Assembly (NCBI GenBank): GCA_035771165.1
Contig: JAWNZC010000088.1
Span: 511,501 to 575,500 of the forward strand
Length of the DNA stretch: 64,000 nt
DNA from: Paragorgia papillata
Lineage: Eukaryota; Cnidaria; Anthozoa; Scleralcyonacea; Coralliidae
Direction of reading: 5' to 3'
Below are positions 9,341 through 21,433 of this stretch, piece by piece. A model generated the notes under the pieces. That model was given only the letters and a program-made list of their open reading frames with translations. It made no database searches and had not been told where the DNA came from. Made by a program: the position numbers and the translations under genes. Within the stretch, counting starts at the first letter, position 1. Each line of letters begins with the position of its first letter.

Positions 9341-10047
9341 AAAAACGCGAAACATTTATTTCACTCAAAGACCATCAGGATAATTTCGAAAACAACCCAA
9401 CATGCCGATTAATTAATCCTGCTAAAAGTGAGTCCGGAAAGCTCAGCAAAGTAATTCTTGATAAAATCAACTCTAAGTTAAGGAACATTTTGAACGTAAA
9501 TCAATGGAGAAACACACAAGAAGTAATCGAATGGTTTGGCAACATTGAAGAGAAAAGCAGACATACCTTCATTTCGTTTGACATTGTTAATTTCTACCCT
9601 TCAATTTCTGAAGACCTTCTGGACCAAGCATTATCTTGGGCCAGAAATTTGGCTATCATTACCGAAAGTGACATTTCAATAGTAAAACACGCTAGAAAAT
9701 CGCTCCTTTTCAACAACGAAAAACCGTGGAGAAAAAAAGACAGCAACAGTTTATTTTATGTTACCATGGGTAGCTATGACGGCACTGAAGTATGCGAACT
9801 AGTAGGCCTTTTCATTCTAAACGACCTAGGGAAAAAGTTTGGCAACCAAAATATTGGCCTATATAGAGACGACGGATTGGCAGTACTAAAAAATAAGACC
9901 GCACGATTGGCAGACAAAACAAGAAAAGATCTTCACAAAAGTTTCGAACAGTTTGGCTTAAAAATCACGGCAGAAGCAAATTTAATTTCAGTAAACTTTT
10001 TAGACGTTACTTTCGACCTAAGCAATGGAAAATACAAACCTTTTTGA
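9337..10047 (+). pseudogene. Penelope-like element, reverse transcriptase
   Basis: Penelope RT motifs in order: FISLKDHQDNF, CRLINPAKSESG, SFDIVNFYPSIS (first catalytic Asp) and GLYRDDGLAVL (YRDD catalytic box), then NFLDVTF. These match the RT family related to telomerase. The frame is interrupted at 10047 by a TGA within KPF-stop-KPNDDP, probably from CGA. It is preceded by a frameshift at about 9337. Confidence 0.9.
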
Positions 10048-11028
10048 AAGCCCAATGACGATCCATTATACATAAACAAGCAATCAAACCACCCACCAAG
10101 CATTTTAAGACAGCTACCTACATCAATCAACAAGCGCATTTCCCTCCTCTCGTCTGACGAGCGGACATTCCATGAAACCGCACCAATTTACCAAAATGCA
10201 TTAAGGCGCAGCAATTTCAACCATGAGCTAAACTACACACAAGAAGCACCACAGCAAACACGCAGAAATAGACACCGCAATATCATCTGGTTTAACCCTC
10301 CATTTAACAAAAATGTCAAAACAAACATAGGACGCAACTTTCTTAGCCTTATTGACAAGCACTTTCCACCAGGACACAAGCTTCACAAACTTTTTAACAG
10401 AAACACAGTCAAGATTAGCTATAGTTGCATGAACAACGTCAAGTGTATTATCACGAAACATAATTCACGCACAATCAGGAAAAGCAAGCCACGAAGCATA
10501 GTTACAAGCAGTTGCAATTGCAGGATTAAGGACAATTGCCCCCTACGTGGGCAATGCATGACAAACAACATAGTATACAAGGCATCTATTTCCATAAGCA
10601 ACACGAACATCACTAAGCAATACATTGGCATGACAGCAAGTACATTTAAAGAGCGATATCGTAACCATACTAAATCTTTCCAGAATAAAAAGTATTCAAA
10701 TGAGACGGAACTTTCGAAATACATTTGGAATCTAAAAGAAAAAAAAACAAGTTTCGACATAACCTGGTCTATACTAAAACACTCAATTTCTTACACGAGA
10801 AGATCAAAAAGATGCAATCTATGTTTGGACGAAAAACTTTTCATCATGAAGGCAGACAAACAACTCTTACTAAACAAAAGATCAGAAATAGTTTCGACCT
10901 GTCGGCACAAAAACAGATTTCGGATCAACAACCTAAATAATCAAAGGAATGCGCGCAACGTTTCGACGCCCACACCCACGCTCCAAACGAATGCGCTGGA
11001 CGTTTCGACGCCCACACCCACGCCCTAA
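10048..11028 (+). pseudogene. Penelope-like element, C-terminal GIY-YIG endonuclease region
   Basis: Continues the RT frame after the single stop (HPPSILRQLPTSINKRIS). It then carries the cysteine cluster CNCRIKDNCPLRGQC and the GIY-YIG nuclease (VYKASIS...KQYIGMTASTFKERYRNH), ending with CRHKNRFRI. This marks an endonuclease-positive Penelope-like element. The tail holds two copies of a VSTPTPT repeat. Because of the frameshift and stop the copy is dead as it stands. Confidence 0.88.
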
Positions 11029-11226
11029 CTAACGCATTTAAGCAGCCCACTAACCGATATTTTTCAGTCGCCTGATGATCCCGTTTAGGGTGAAACCTCT
11101 GGTAGCGAAGACTTTAAGGTAAAACTATACTTCATACTTTGTATTTTGCTCTATCTATATATGGTATTGAGCACTCTCTAACATTTCGTGAACCAAAACT
11201 CACTTATATATATATATATATATATA
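11029..11226 (+). other. Penelope-like element 3' end and TA target run
   Basis: Untranslated end (GGTATTGAGCACTCTC, TTTCGTGAACC) followed by (TA)n at 11200-11226. The same 3' text appears on the other strand at 30745-30805. Confidence 0.7.
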
Positions 11227-11261
11227 AATTTCCATGCAATTTAATTGCATTTTTGTTGCAG

Positions 11262-12467
11262 ATACTTCAAAAAAATAAGCTGGACATTATGGATCCACAA
11301 TTGGTATTACGTGTAAGTAAAACTGTCTGAAGATGGGGCTAAGATGTCACGATTAACAAACTTTGTTGTGGTTTCCTTCTCAGTCCTAAATAACCGGAAA
11401 GATGTTATGTCATCAAAAGGTGTGGTATATGTTATACTTATACACTGTATTAACATTTCTTACATCTATACAATATATTTACAATAATTTGAATAGTAAA
11501 CGTGTTGTGTTATCTTATATGTACTGTATTGGTGTTATAACGGCATCTATTGACAATTTAATTCTAGGGACTATAATGGTGTAATAAGAGTTTACTAATT
11601 AACATCTATTGCTTTTAACAATAGGTAACCACACAGTTGCCATCGTTAAAGGAAAAGAGGACTATGAGTTGCTACAAAGTTCTTGCTCAGTTATATTTGG
11701 GCAAGTAAACAACTTGATCAAAAGTAAGAAAATTGTAGTCAATGAGAAAGAAATTGTAGTGGAGGTGTACCTTGGGGGAGATTATAAGGTAATTGTAAAA
11801 AAAAACAGTAATTATTTATGGAGTATATATATATACACAATGTATGGTGAATATAACAAAATGATGCAACTCATGGCTAAGGCGAAGACATTCGGCATTA
11901 CATTAATTCTGTTGTAATGCCAGATTATTTTACTTGTCAAACAGAGATCATCAATGCAGCAATGGGTTAAACACTATTTTAACAAGTATTTTAAAATTAT
12001 TTTTTCTCTGTATAGTTTCTACTTCTTGTATTGGGGATGAAATCCGCTACATCGGACTATGCTTGTGTGTGGTGCAAAGTACATAAGAAAGACAGGTAAA
12101 TTATTCCTATAATAAAGTATTTGCAAATGAGAATTTGTTAATCTTGATTGTATTTCTTGGATTGTAGATATGATATGACAAAGTCCAAAGAATTTTATTG
12201 GGGTGACCTGGCAAGAACTATTTCTGATATCAAGGAATGTGCTAAGAAAAGAAAATTTGCCTGTGAACATGAACCGTTACTCGATATTCCTCTGTCTAAT
12301 GTTGTATTAGATGAGCTTCATTTGATGCTGCGTGTTACAGGTATTACATACATTTTTTATTACTTTTAACTGCGACTGTCCACAGCATAACTGATAACAT
12401 ACTGTAACAATGTTCCGTTTAAATTACTGTTATATATAGATAAACTGACCAAAAACCTAGTGACAAA
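11262..12467 (+). pseudogene. Unrecognised multi-exon gene, 5' exons (family with ACVWCK motif)
   Basis: Five exons joined by GT-AG introns: 11262-11419, 11625-11788, 12016-12095, 12168-12340 and 12440 to about 12467. Phases agree at each junction (1, 0, 2, 1). Motifs include EDGAKMSRLTNF, GNHTVAIVKG, YLGGDYK, then LLLVLG followed by YACVWCKVHKK, and ELHLMLRV. I recall similar proteins as repeated, uncharacterised genes in cnidarian genomes, possibly transposon-derived; this cannot be confirmed here. A one-base shift near 11325 may break exon 1. The 5' end is missing, cut off toward the Penelope-like element. The last exon is split by a LINE at about 12467 and resumes near 21434. Confidence 0.7.
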
Positions 12468-13340
12468 TTTTATTTATTTATTTTTTATTTTAATAACTTT
12501 GCCATACACATTACAAACATAAATACAGACATTAAGACAATAGGCTAGGTAACTGCAACAGCTAGTGCCAATTACTGCGGCCCCAAAACAAGTTCGATTT
12601 AACTGTTACTTTAAAAATACATAACGATATACAACATATATTAAATTTACTACGATATCTACTAAAAGCAACACGATGGTGGGTTCATAAGGCTTCGAGC
12701 TGTGTTGCATTTTAAACATATGCTTTTCCATGTTCGTGGGTCGCCTACGTCATATGTGTTGTTAAGTGCGTTAATATAGTAATTAAATAGTAACTTTTGA
12801 AGTTTGAGAGTGTGATGTTTTTTGTTGTAATCGTTTTTGGTAGTATGTTCCATGTTCTTGTTGTCCGAACTGTGTATGATTTTTGGTATGTCGAAGTATT
12901 ACATTTTTTGGTTTGATATTTGTCGTAGTCAGGGTTGGATGATCTTGTTTGTTTGTGATGTTGAGGAGTTGGTAGGGTGGTCTTGTTGAGGATGTTGATG
13001 CCATGGTTAGTTTTGTAGAAAAATACAACGTCTAGGTATTCATGCCAGTACGTTAAAGGAAGGAGTTTAGTCGTAAGTAGTCGTTCTTCGTATTTAATGT
13101 CACAAAGGAAGGGTAGATCCAGAATGAATTTCGAAGCCCGTCGTTGAACACGTTCAATTCTAGATATTAATTCGACTGACTGCGGAGCCCATACTTGAGA
13201 TGCATAACCCAGCTGTGAACGGACTAGAGAAAGGTAAAGTTTTCGTCGTATTGGAAAGGACTTAATGTTCTTGGTAGATCTTCTGATATACCCCAGCAGT
13301 TTGTTGGCTGTGCTGGTTTGCTGTGCCACTTGCTTAGACC
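12467..13340 (-). pseudogene. CR1-like LINE, C-terminal part and 3' end
   Basis: Encodes the end of the LINE polyprotein (KLLGYIRRSTKNIK, LVRSQLGYASQVWAP, RRASKFILDLP), the region after the RT palm, in frame from 13340 to 12745. The 3' end lies near 12467 in a TTTATTTATTT run, i.e. a (TAAA)n tail as in many CR1/L2 elements. It joins 19020 across the P-element insertion: the codons for DLTWSK continue into QVAQQT. Confidence 0.88.
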
Positions 13341-13570
13341 ACAGTTAGTAGAACTACATGGTTAGGCTAGTTGTACCACGTGACAAAATATGTTATTCAA
13401 CCTTGTTTTGACAGGTCACGTGATGCGTTCCTTGCATCAAATTTCAATCGCTATCTAGAATGTGCTAGAATATAGAGAGTTATAGAAAACCTGCGTTCAA
13501 AAGTTTGACGATAAAGCGATTATTTCTTAGTTTAATCCGATTTTTTTGCTGGGATAGCAAGTTAAACGCC

Positions 13571-16441
13571 ATGCCGGGCGAAAACTGTGCGTTTTATGGA
13601 TGTCCTAGCAGCAGAAAGCATGGGCTTTCTTTCTTTAAAATACCGTCAGTGCGCGCCGACGAGAGTGAACACACCACAACATTGAAAACCAATGCAAGAA
13701 AGGAATGGTTAAATGTTATCTTGCGGACACGAGATTCGACTCCAGAGCTAAAGAAGCGAATTGAAGCAAGTACTATTTATCTTTGCGAACTACATTTCAA
13801 GCCAGAATGTATTTTAACAAGTATGTATTTGTATTTGCATTTTCTGCGACTCATTATACTAACGTATAGAACAAAGGGCCTATTCATGAATATTGCATGA
13901 AATTATATATTTTATGATGGTCAGTATAGCTTTATATTGTATCTTATGTTTCTTAAAGATCCAAAAAGAAAAAGTTTGGTTACTGGGAGCATTCCAACCG
14001 AGAAATTGCCTCAAAAACCTCACGATGTTCCAACGAAAATACGTCGGACTTTGGTGCGAAATACACAAGAACCCGACGAAAATATGCCATCAACATCGTC
14101 TCATCTGATGTCCGAGGAATGTCCAAGCGTCGAATATCTTCGTAATCAGCTTGATAACGAAGCATTATTGCCATGGACGGTGGAAACAACGGCAGACAAC
14201 GAAGACATACATTTACAGCTACATGATGGGGTCCACAGTATTGCAAAATACACAGTTGTGCTTAATGCAGCCATGGAATTTACCGTGTTTGTTTTCAACT
14301 GGCCTATTCCGGACACCCACATAATCTACAGCGAGAGAAAACGGCGTGTAAGGGGGGTTGAAGACTGCAAGACATTGCTAAAGTTGGCAGAGAGTTCGGA
14401 AATTTGTGATGGCTTGCCACAAGATGAAAATACTACATCAGTTGTAGTCGACCCAACATCTGATCTCGATTTGTCTGGATTCCCTGAGTCTACAGTTGTT
14501 CGGCATTCTGTCCCAAAGTGCATTTCGGAAAGCAATTTTCAAACCAGTGTAACATTTCGGTCTCCTGGATGTGAAGTTACCATGGTTACTGACAGCTCTA
14601 CAAACGAACCTTGTAACCCCTGTGTGAAAGCCCTTTCTACTCTTGAGAAAGCTGCAAGGAGAAAAAAGAAAACAACATCAGCCCCAGCCAAAAGTAAAGC
14701 TCCACTTGCATCCTGCAGTTCTGAGAAGTTAGTGGCAACTGTGAAAGCATCAAGACTGGAATGTAAACAGTTAGAAGGCAGAATAAAAGAGCTTGAGGCA
14801 AAAATAAAGGATGACGGTGTGGGAATTAGTGGTACTTTAGAGAACGATATATTGAAGATCATGGGTGGTCAGAATCTCGAAGCAACCCCACATATGAAGT
14901 TCTTTTGGGAGCAGCAAATGAAGCTACTAAAAAGTGAGAAATTTGGACGGCGTTACCATCCCCAAATAATTCGGTTTGCTCTCTCTTTGCACGGAAAATC
15001 ACCAGCTGCATACCGCGAGCTCAGGGACAGTGGTGCTCTCATTCTTCCAAGCGAACGTGTCTTAAGAGACTATAAAAACTATTTTAAACCTAAGGCCGGC
15101 ATTAACATTGAGAACATTGACAATCTCCGAGAGAAGGCGTCATCACTCTCTGGAATCCAGCGCTATGTAGTTGTTGTGATGGACGAGATGAAAATCCAGT
15201 CCAACCTTGTATTCGACAAGCACTCTGGAGATTTAATTGGCTTTGTGGATCTTGGTGACCCAATGACCAACTATGCAAGTCTTGGTGAGGAAGATGTCAT
15301 GGCAACCCATGCCTTGGCATTTCTGGTAAGAGGGATGTGCAGTGACCTCAAGCATGTCATTGCATATTATTTCACTGGAAATGTTACCTCTTACCAGTTA
15401 ATGTCTCTCTTCTGGAAAGTTGTTGGTGTTCTGGAGTTGTCCTTAAACCTCTGGATCTGTGCAGCTGTCAATGATGGAGCATCACCAAACCGCAAGTTCT
15501 TCGATCTTCATGCAAAGTTTGTCAGTGATTTGAACTGTGATGTGGTTCACAAGGTGCACAACATCTTTGCCATGTCACGGTTCATCTACTTCTTTGCTGA
15601 TGCTTGTCACCTCATCAAGACTGCTCAGAACTGTTTATACAACTCTGGCTCAGGTTCGCGTAGTCGATTGATGTGGAATAATGGGCAGTATCTACTGTTC
15701 AGGCACATCGCAGATCTGTTCTACAGTGATCAAGAGTTTGCTTTGCACACCTTACCAAAGCTTTCTCTTGATCACATTGTACTTACATCGTACAGCAAGA
15801 TGAAAGTGAAGTTGGCAACCCAAGTGCTAAGTCGGTCGGTTGCTATTGCGTTGGAGGAAAGTGGGAATGAAGATGTCACTGCTACGGCCCAATTTTGTAG
15901 GTTGATGAATGATTTCTTTGACTGTACAAATGTAAGGTCTTTGACTGAACATGTCAGGAAAAGAAATCAACTCATCAAACCCTATGAATCTCAAGATGAT
16001 GAAAGATTCACTTGGTTGAAGGATGTCTTCTTGAAGTTCCTCGATGATTGGAAAGAGAGCACCATGGTACGAGAGGGGAATTATTCTGCTGATGACAGAG
16101 GAAGAATGTTCCTTTCCCTTCAAACCTACAAAGGTTTGAAAATTTGTGTTTATTCACATATTGAGGCCATTCAGTTTTTGCTTGCCGAAGGGTTTCAATA
16201 TGTCCTCAGTGAAAGATTTATGCAAGATGTGCTAGAGGACTACTTTGGGCATCAGCGAGCTAAAGGTGGACACTCAGACAACCCCACAGCCCAGCAGTTT
16301 GGCTACAACGACCTCACCATTGCTGCACAGAGAGACATTGCACCTGTTCTGAGAGGGAATGTTGGCGGCAGGTATGAGAAAAAGAAGTGGTATCAGGTTA
16401 GCGATGAACCAGTGAAGAAAAGAAGAAAACCAAAGAAGTGA
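13571..16441 (+). CDS. P element transposase with THAP domain (two exons)
   Basis: Exon 1 is 13571-13820 and exon 2 is 13959-16441; the join is in phase and gives about 910 codons, somewhat longer than the 751-residue Drosophila P transposase. Exon 1 encodes a THAP zinc finger (MPGENCAFYGCPSS..., CELHF), the site-specific DNA-binding domain. Then come a coiled-coil stretch (ECKQLEGRIKELEAKIKDD) and the RNase H-like catalytic fold with VVVMDEMKIQ (first Asp), CAAVNDGASPN (second Asp), an inserted helical domain with FADACHLIKTAQNC, and the C-terminal LEDYFGHQRAKGG where the catalytic Glu is expected. No stops or shifts are seen. ATG 13571 gives the start of the THAP domain. Confidence 0.9.
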
Positions 16442-17493
16442 CATTATTATAGTTACTGAACTGGGGGTTAATAACTGTTGAACTATGTCGAATTGATACA
16501 ACAAACTTCAGGTTTTTTAAATTAATCTACCTGATTTGTAATGTAGAATTGTCTGGTAGATTGATTCTAAAGAGCTAAAGGTTTTTGCAATGACTGTTGT
16601 GTTTACTTCTTGTGGATTTTATGGAATCCTTGTCTTCAGCCTGCCCCCCCCCCCCCTCCTGTAATATCCCCTCCCAGTAATAAGAATTCAAACAATTTGA
16701 TTATATTTACACATTGTAATGTGAACAAAATTTACATATAGTTTTATAGAAAAATAAATAAGCTCCCCCCCTTTTAAATAGGCACCCTCTCTAATAAGCC
16801 CCACATCCAAAGGTCATCCAAATTTCTTTTTCAATTGCAATATTCCATTGAACCGATATGCAATTGGCAACTTTAGTATAGTAATCTGATCTGTAGTAGG
16901 TGTGGCCTGCATGGCAGATAGTCTACCTGTTCGCCAGGAAAAGCAGAGATCTTGCTCTATTTAGTTTCCACATATCACATGTAGACTAATTGCCATGCAT
17001 GCTAAGGAAGTAAGGTATATAACTTAGCAGCTGCAAATGGTCTTTGTATATAAGGAACTGTGTTGCAAAAGAAAACAATTATTTGTACTTTAGTCTGTCT
17101 AATTATTGAATGGCAGACAATTCAATTTGGTGGGTATTTATATGTGTATAATAGGTTAAAAAACATTCAAAATTATATAGTTATCGGTAAATAATTTATG
17201 TACAAATCTGGCTGTTGTAAGAATTACTGTAAAGCTGTTTTTCACATGTTACAACCAATGCAATATACAGCTATTCCAGACTAGTCAAATGTACATTATG
17301 AGAATGGTGGGAATACAAATAAAGTATTTATACTCCCATGAGGCTACTATGATTATTCCCATCATTCATATAGCACTCATATTGTACATTTGACTCTTGT
17401 CTACGACAACCTTAAATGAAATAGTTGTATAGAGTGGAAGTCAATATATCAAATATTATTTACATTGTCCATACTGTCCATACTGCATACAGT
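16442..17493. other. Intergenic interior of the P element
   Basis: No gene. Holds a poly-C run at 16642-16656, and an imperfect inverted repeat at about 17285-17396 (GTCAAATGTACATTATGAG against its reverse complement) that may be a small MITE. Both flanking genes end here, so it must hold their 3' untranslated regions. Confidence 0.5.
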
Positions 17494-18669
17494 TTATGTT
17501 GCTGGATCAGCTGATCTTTTTAAGTCCTTTCTTAATGCTTTTCCCCTGGTTTTCTTCTCTATAATTTTATGTTTGTTAAGATAGTCCCTTGCGTAGGAAA
17601 ATGACTTGACCTTCAAATACAGTTTTATAACATTTTCCAAACACAATTTTTGTGTTGGACTAGTTGTGTTCACACCAGCAGAGAGAACAATATTCTCCCA
17701 TAGTGACTTGACCATAGGGGATTCTAATGTTGAATTGCATATAATTTCAACTGGAATGTTTCTCAATGTCAGCTTCGACTCACAAACATGTTTTCGAAAA
17801 GCTTTTTCAGCTTCTTCCAAAATACCCACTAAATTTCCTGATGGATTAACAAGCCCACCTCTGGTACGAGAAGAAATAAAGCTTGACATGTCAGATGACT
17901 TCATGCTTTGCAACAACAGGTTTAGTTCCTCGTTGTGTTCCCCACTCTTACGTTTACTTGTCTGGAAAAGTTTCGACACTACGTAGCCTGCAATATACGA
18001 CAAGGGTCCACGTTCAGCTTGGTCAAGGCATTGAACATTTGTCTGCGAAGCTTGAGATGTCTGACCAGTTTCCATACGGCTTGTTCGTCCATGGTTTATG
18101 TTGTAAAAACCAACAAGGTGGTCAGGTATGTGAATCATAATAAGGTTCGCAGCTTTGTAGTCCTTGCAGTTTAACAATTGAGTGGACTGTGGCATTAATG
18201 CAAAGAATGATTCGACCAATTGATCTTGGCTTTTCTTTCGGCAAAATTTCGCATACAACGGAAATAGTGCATCAAACAAAGCTTGAGAACACGACGCAGT
18301 CTTTACGCTGTCGTTCACTTCAGCGCCATAGAATTTCTCTCGTATAATTTGTGCCTTTATTGTTTCCACAATCGACGCAACTGTATCGAGGCAGAAAAGA
18401 TCTAATTCTGACGATGTCTGCTGGGCTGTGATTTCACTGTGCTTTGCGTTTGTATGCCTGGTTAAACCGCCTTTCGACTTGCACACTTTCTCACATTGCG
18501 AACAGGGAAACGATTTCTCACCATGTATTTCGCTCAAAGCGTCGTTGAATTCGTCCTGTATCTCTTCTCCTTCGGCCTGAGTGATAGCAACAGTGACTTC
18601 TAGGTTGTAAAAATCATATTCTGGATCGTCTAAGTAAACCTCAGACTCGCTTTCGCTTGATTGTTCCAT
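17494..18669 (-). CDS. C2H2 zinc-finger protein carried by the P element
   Basis: About 391 codons from ATG at 18669. It has an acidic N-terminus (SSESESEVYLDD), one classical C2H2 finger FPCSQCEKVCKSKGGLTRH, then a helical region with GPLSYIAGYVVSKL. I recall this last motif from C-terminal parts of P-transposase-like proteins; the function is unknown. It is convergent with the transposase and inside the same inverted repeats, so it is part of the element. It could help bind DNA, regulate the transposase, or be a separated transposase domain; none of these can be decided from sequence. No stops or frameshifts seen. Confidence 0.75.
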   Translation of the reverse strand: MEQSSESESEVYLDDPEYDFYNLEVTVAITQAEGEEIQDEFNDALSEIHGEKSFPCSQCEKVCKSKGGLTRHTNAKHSEITAQQTSSELDLFCLDTVASIVETIKAQIIREKFYGAEVNDSVKTASCSQALFDALFPLYAKFCRKKSQDQLVESFFALMPQSTQLLNCKDYKAANLIMIHIPDHLVGFYNINHGRTSRMETGQTSQASQTNVQCLDQAERGPLSYIAGYVVSKLFQTSKRKSGEHNEELNLLLQSMKSSDMSSFISSRTRGGLVNPSGNLVGILEEAEKAFRKHVCESKLTLRNIPVEIICNSTLESPMVKSLWENIVLSAGVNTTSPTQKLCLENVIKLYLKVKSFSYARDYLNKHKIIEKKTRGKALRKDLKRSADPAT

Positions 18670-18988
18670 TTCGTCTGTAATATTTTGATACAATCGTCGA
18701 ACACGCGAATGTCCTCCGCGGGGGTTTTAGTGTGATAATACTTGTAATTTGATCTTCTTGCTAGCTAAAATCTCATTGGAGGTCCAATAGAAGCACGATG
18801 GTTGCCATAATCTTTAAAAAATATTCTTTCAACAGGAAAACGGGTTCAAAAATCACTTAAATTTCGCAAAATACTCTATATCGCCATTGTTTATATAGTA
18901 TCGCTCCTTATGTGATGCAGGGATCGCATCACGTGACATTTTTTTGTCGGTTCTCAACATAATTTCAGAGAGCCTTTGAAGTTTGCCG
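18670..18988. promoter_or_regulatory. Right subterminal region of P element, promoter of the zinc-finger gene
   Basis: About 320 bp between the zinc-finger start and the right inverted repeat. It must hold this gene's promoter. No defined box is clear. Confidence 0.35.
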
Positions 18989-19019
18989 ACTAGCCTAACC
19001 ATGTAGTTCTACTAACTGT

Positions 19020-20466
19020 GCTTAGACCAAGTCAGGTTTCCTGTCGTCCATACTCCCAGGTCACGTCCACAATCTGTATTCTCCAACATGGTATCTTTTA
19101 ATTGGTATGGATACTCAATTCTGGTAATTTTTCTAGTTATATGAATGGTTTTGCATTTAGATATGTTTAGATGGAGACCGGCTTTGGAAGAAGAGATTTC
19201 GAAGTTGGAGAGGTCATTTTGCAGGGATGCTGCGTCTGCTTCTAAGTTGATTTCTTTGAAGATCTTAGTGTCATCGGCGAATGCTGCTAGGTTAGAGTTT
19301 ACGACAGAGTTAGATAGATTATTGGTGTATAATAAAAAAAGTAACGGTCCAAGAATGGAACCTTGAGGTACCCCAGAAGTCACAGGTAGCGGTGTAGATG
19401 TTGCACCGAGTACGGTAGTTTGTTGACGACGATCTTTTAAGTAAGAGCCGAACCACGTCAGAATGCTACCTCCGAAACCAAAGTCGCGAAGACGAAGTAG
19501 AAGGCGCCGATGACTAACCTTGTCAAACGCCTTTGACATATCGAGGTAAATCACATCAATCTGTTTCCCAAGATCTAACTGACTGCCTATGTTATCTAGA
19601 ACCTCAACAAGTTGGGTGACACAAGATTTACCGGAGATAAAGCCATGTTGAGAAGGGTTAATTTGGTTGAAAACATGATCTTTAATGATGTCAAATACTA
19701 AACGTTCCAGTAGTTTGGAAATAAGAGAAAGAAGGGAAATCGGCCGATAGTTTTCTGCATGTTCTTTATTTCCTTTCTTGTGTATGGGAACAACATTAGC
19801 AAGTTTCCAATCACGTGGTAGTATTCCAGTTTGTAAGGACTTGTTGAACAGAGTGCAGAGCGATGGACTAATCTGAATTGCGGTTTCTTTCAGTAGACGT
19901 GCTGAAATTTGGTCTTCTCCATGGGCTTTGTTGTTATCGAGGTTCCTTAGTGCTGATAAAACTGTTTCTTCAGTCAGAATAATTTCATTTAAAAATGGTT
20001 CGCATGGTTGTTCTACAGTGTTAGTGTTTTTATTAATATTCGAATCAGTGGTGAAGATTGATGTAAAATATCTGTTGAAAAGAGTTGCTATCTCGGTAGC
20101 ATTCTCTGCATGCGAAGGAACGTTTTCGTTTAATTTTACTGATATTTTCTCAGGAACATTGCGACACTTGGATTTCAATTTGAACAACGACCAGAAACGT
20201 TTAGGATTGTGTCCAACATCATTGCAGATGGAGTTAATGTAGTTAGATCGACGTTCGTTGATCATCTGCTTGATTGTAGCTCTAAGTATTTTGAACTTTT
20301 GTCGGAGGTGATCACTTGGTTTGAAAGATTTCTTTAGTCGCAGTCTTATGGAGTTTTTCTTTTTGATGTAGTGAAGTATTTCACCATTGATCCATGGTAA
20401 ATTATTTCGATTCCGTAGTTTTTTAGTTGGTATATGTTCATTAACTGCACCAAAAAATGTATCTTT
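19020..20466 (-). pseudogene. CR1-like LINE, reverse transcriptase
   Basis: Reads NKAHGEDQISARLLKE, WKLANVVPIHKKG, NYRPISLLSLISKLLE, YLDMSKAFDKVSH, SGVPQGSILGPLLF and AFADDTKIF (FADD catalytic box), the standard non-LTR RT series. The frame continues from the endonuclease segment after one stop at 20467 and is cut at 19020 by the P element. The rest of the protein is at 12745-13340. Confidence 0.93.
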
Positions 20467-21433
20467 CTAATTCAACCAGTCTTGGTTAATATCACCGTCT
20501 AATGATATCAACTTAGATAAATTCAGAGATTCGAGAGAAGATCGCAGAGCATCAAAATTGCCACGATTGTAGTCATATACAGTTCTGTGAATTTTTGGTA
20601 AAGCTTTAGGAGATGCCAATATGTCGAAGATGATAATACTGTGATCGGTGAGAATTTCTGCTTCTGTAGGAGAACATATTTCTTGTATAGTTACCAAATC
20701 GGGATTGTTGGTAAGAACAAGATCAAGTACGTTATCACCTCTAGTTGGTGTTTTGTTTAGTTGATACAGGAAGAAGTCGTTTAACACTTCTGTGAAAGCA
20801 ATTTCGTTGGCGCCAATCGTCTCTTCCGGGGCATTCCAGGACGTGCGGCATGTTAAAATCACCTGCAAGGACAACATTTTCGTGACGGCTGCAGACATCG
20901 CCAAGGAAGATATTAAAGTTGTTTAACCAAATTTGATCAACGTTTGGTGGACGATAACATGAACATAACAGAAAAGTAATGTTTGAAGCTGTTGTTACAT
21001 CAGCTGAGTCTACCTCTAGGTCATAATTATGTTGTACTTCTCGTACAGATTTAAATGAGTCCGTCTTTATAGCTCGTAATACTCCACCACCTCGGGTTTC
21101 GCGATCTTTTCTGAAAATAGTGTAGCCCGAGTGAAGAATTTCCGAGTCTTCGATGTTTTTACTCAGCCAGGTTTCATTAACGCAAATAATATCACTATCT
21201 TCACAATAAACCAAATTCTGGAAGCGTTCAATGTTGCATACTGTTTGGTTGTTGATATTTAGCTTGTCTAAACTCATCAGGCTTCGGGCGTTCAGAGCAA
21301 TACATTTTAATGTTCCATTTTCCCGAGACAATATTGTACGCCCAGCAGTTCCTGGTCCAGGGTTAGTTTCAACGTCGCCCGATGAACAAATTACGATGAC
21401 TGAGTAAGATGCGTAAAGAAAAAAACGGCATCC
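20467..21433 (-). pseudogene. CR1-like LINE, 2A peptide and APE endonuclease
   Basis: Near the N-terminus a 2A ribosome-skipping motif GDVETNPGP follows a hydrophobic stretch (FFLYASYSVIVICSS). Then comes an apurinic-type endonuclease: CIALNARSLMSL, IICVNETWLSK, VVLAGDFNMPH, and after a frameshift near 20850, RGDNVLDLVLTN and LTDHSIIIFD. Sequence upstream of about 21433 belongs to the host exon on the other strand, so longer antisense frames there are not LINE coding. N-terminal 2A motifs are known in APE-type LINEs of several marine invertebrates. Confidence 0.88.

Larger units (their letters stand above)
13341..19019 (+). mobile_element. P element, 5.7 kb, two convergent genes
   Basis: Perfect 31-bp terminal inverted repeats (ACAGTTAGTAGAACTACATG...) at 13341-13371 and 18989-19019. 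The target duplication GCTTAGACC is at 13332-13340 and 19020-19028 (8 or 9 bp, as one base could belong to either). It is inserted inside the RT ORF of a minus-strand LINE. It carries a THAP-type P transposase on the plus strand and a C2H2 zinc-finger gene on the minus strand; both frames look intact, so this copy could be active. Confidence 0.93.

Noticed and set aside
10419..10760. Antisense 113-residue hydrophobic frame
   Set aside because: Shadow of the GIY-YIG region, which has clear motifs on the plus strand.
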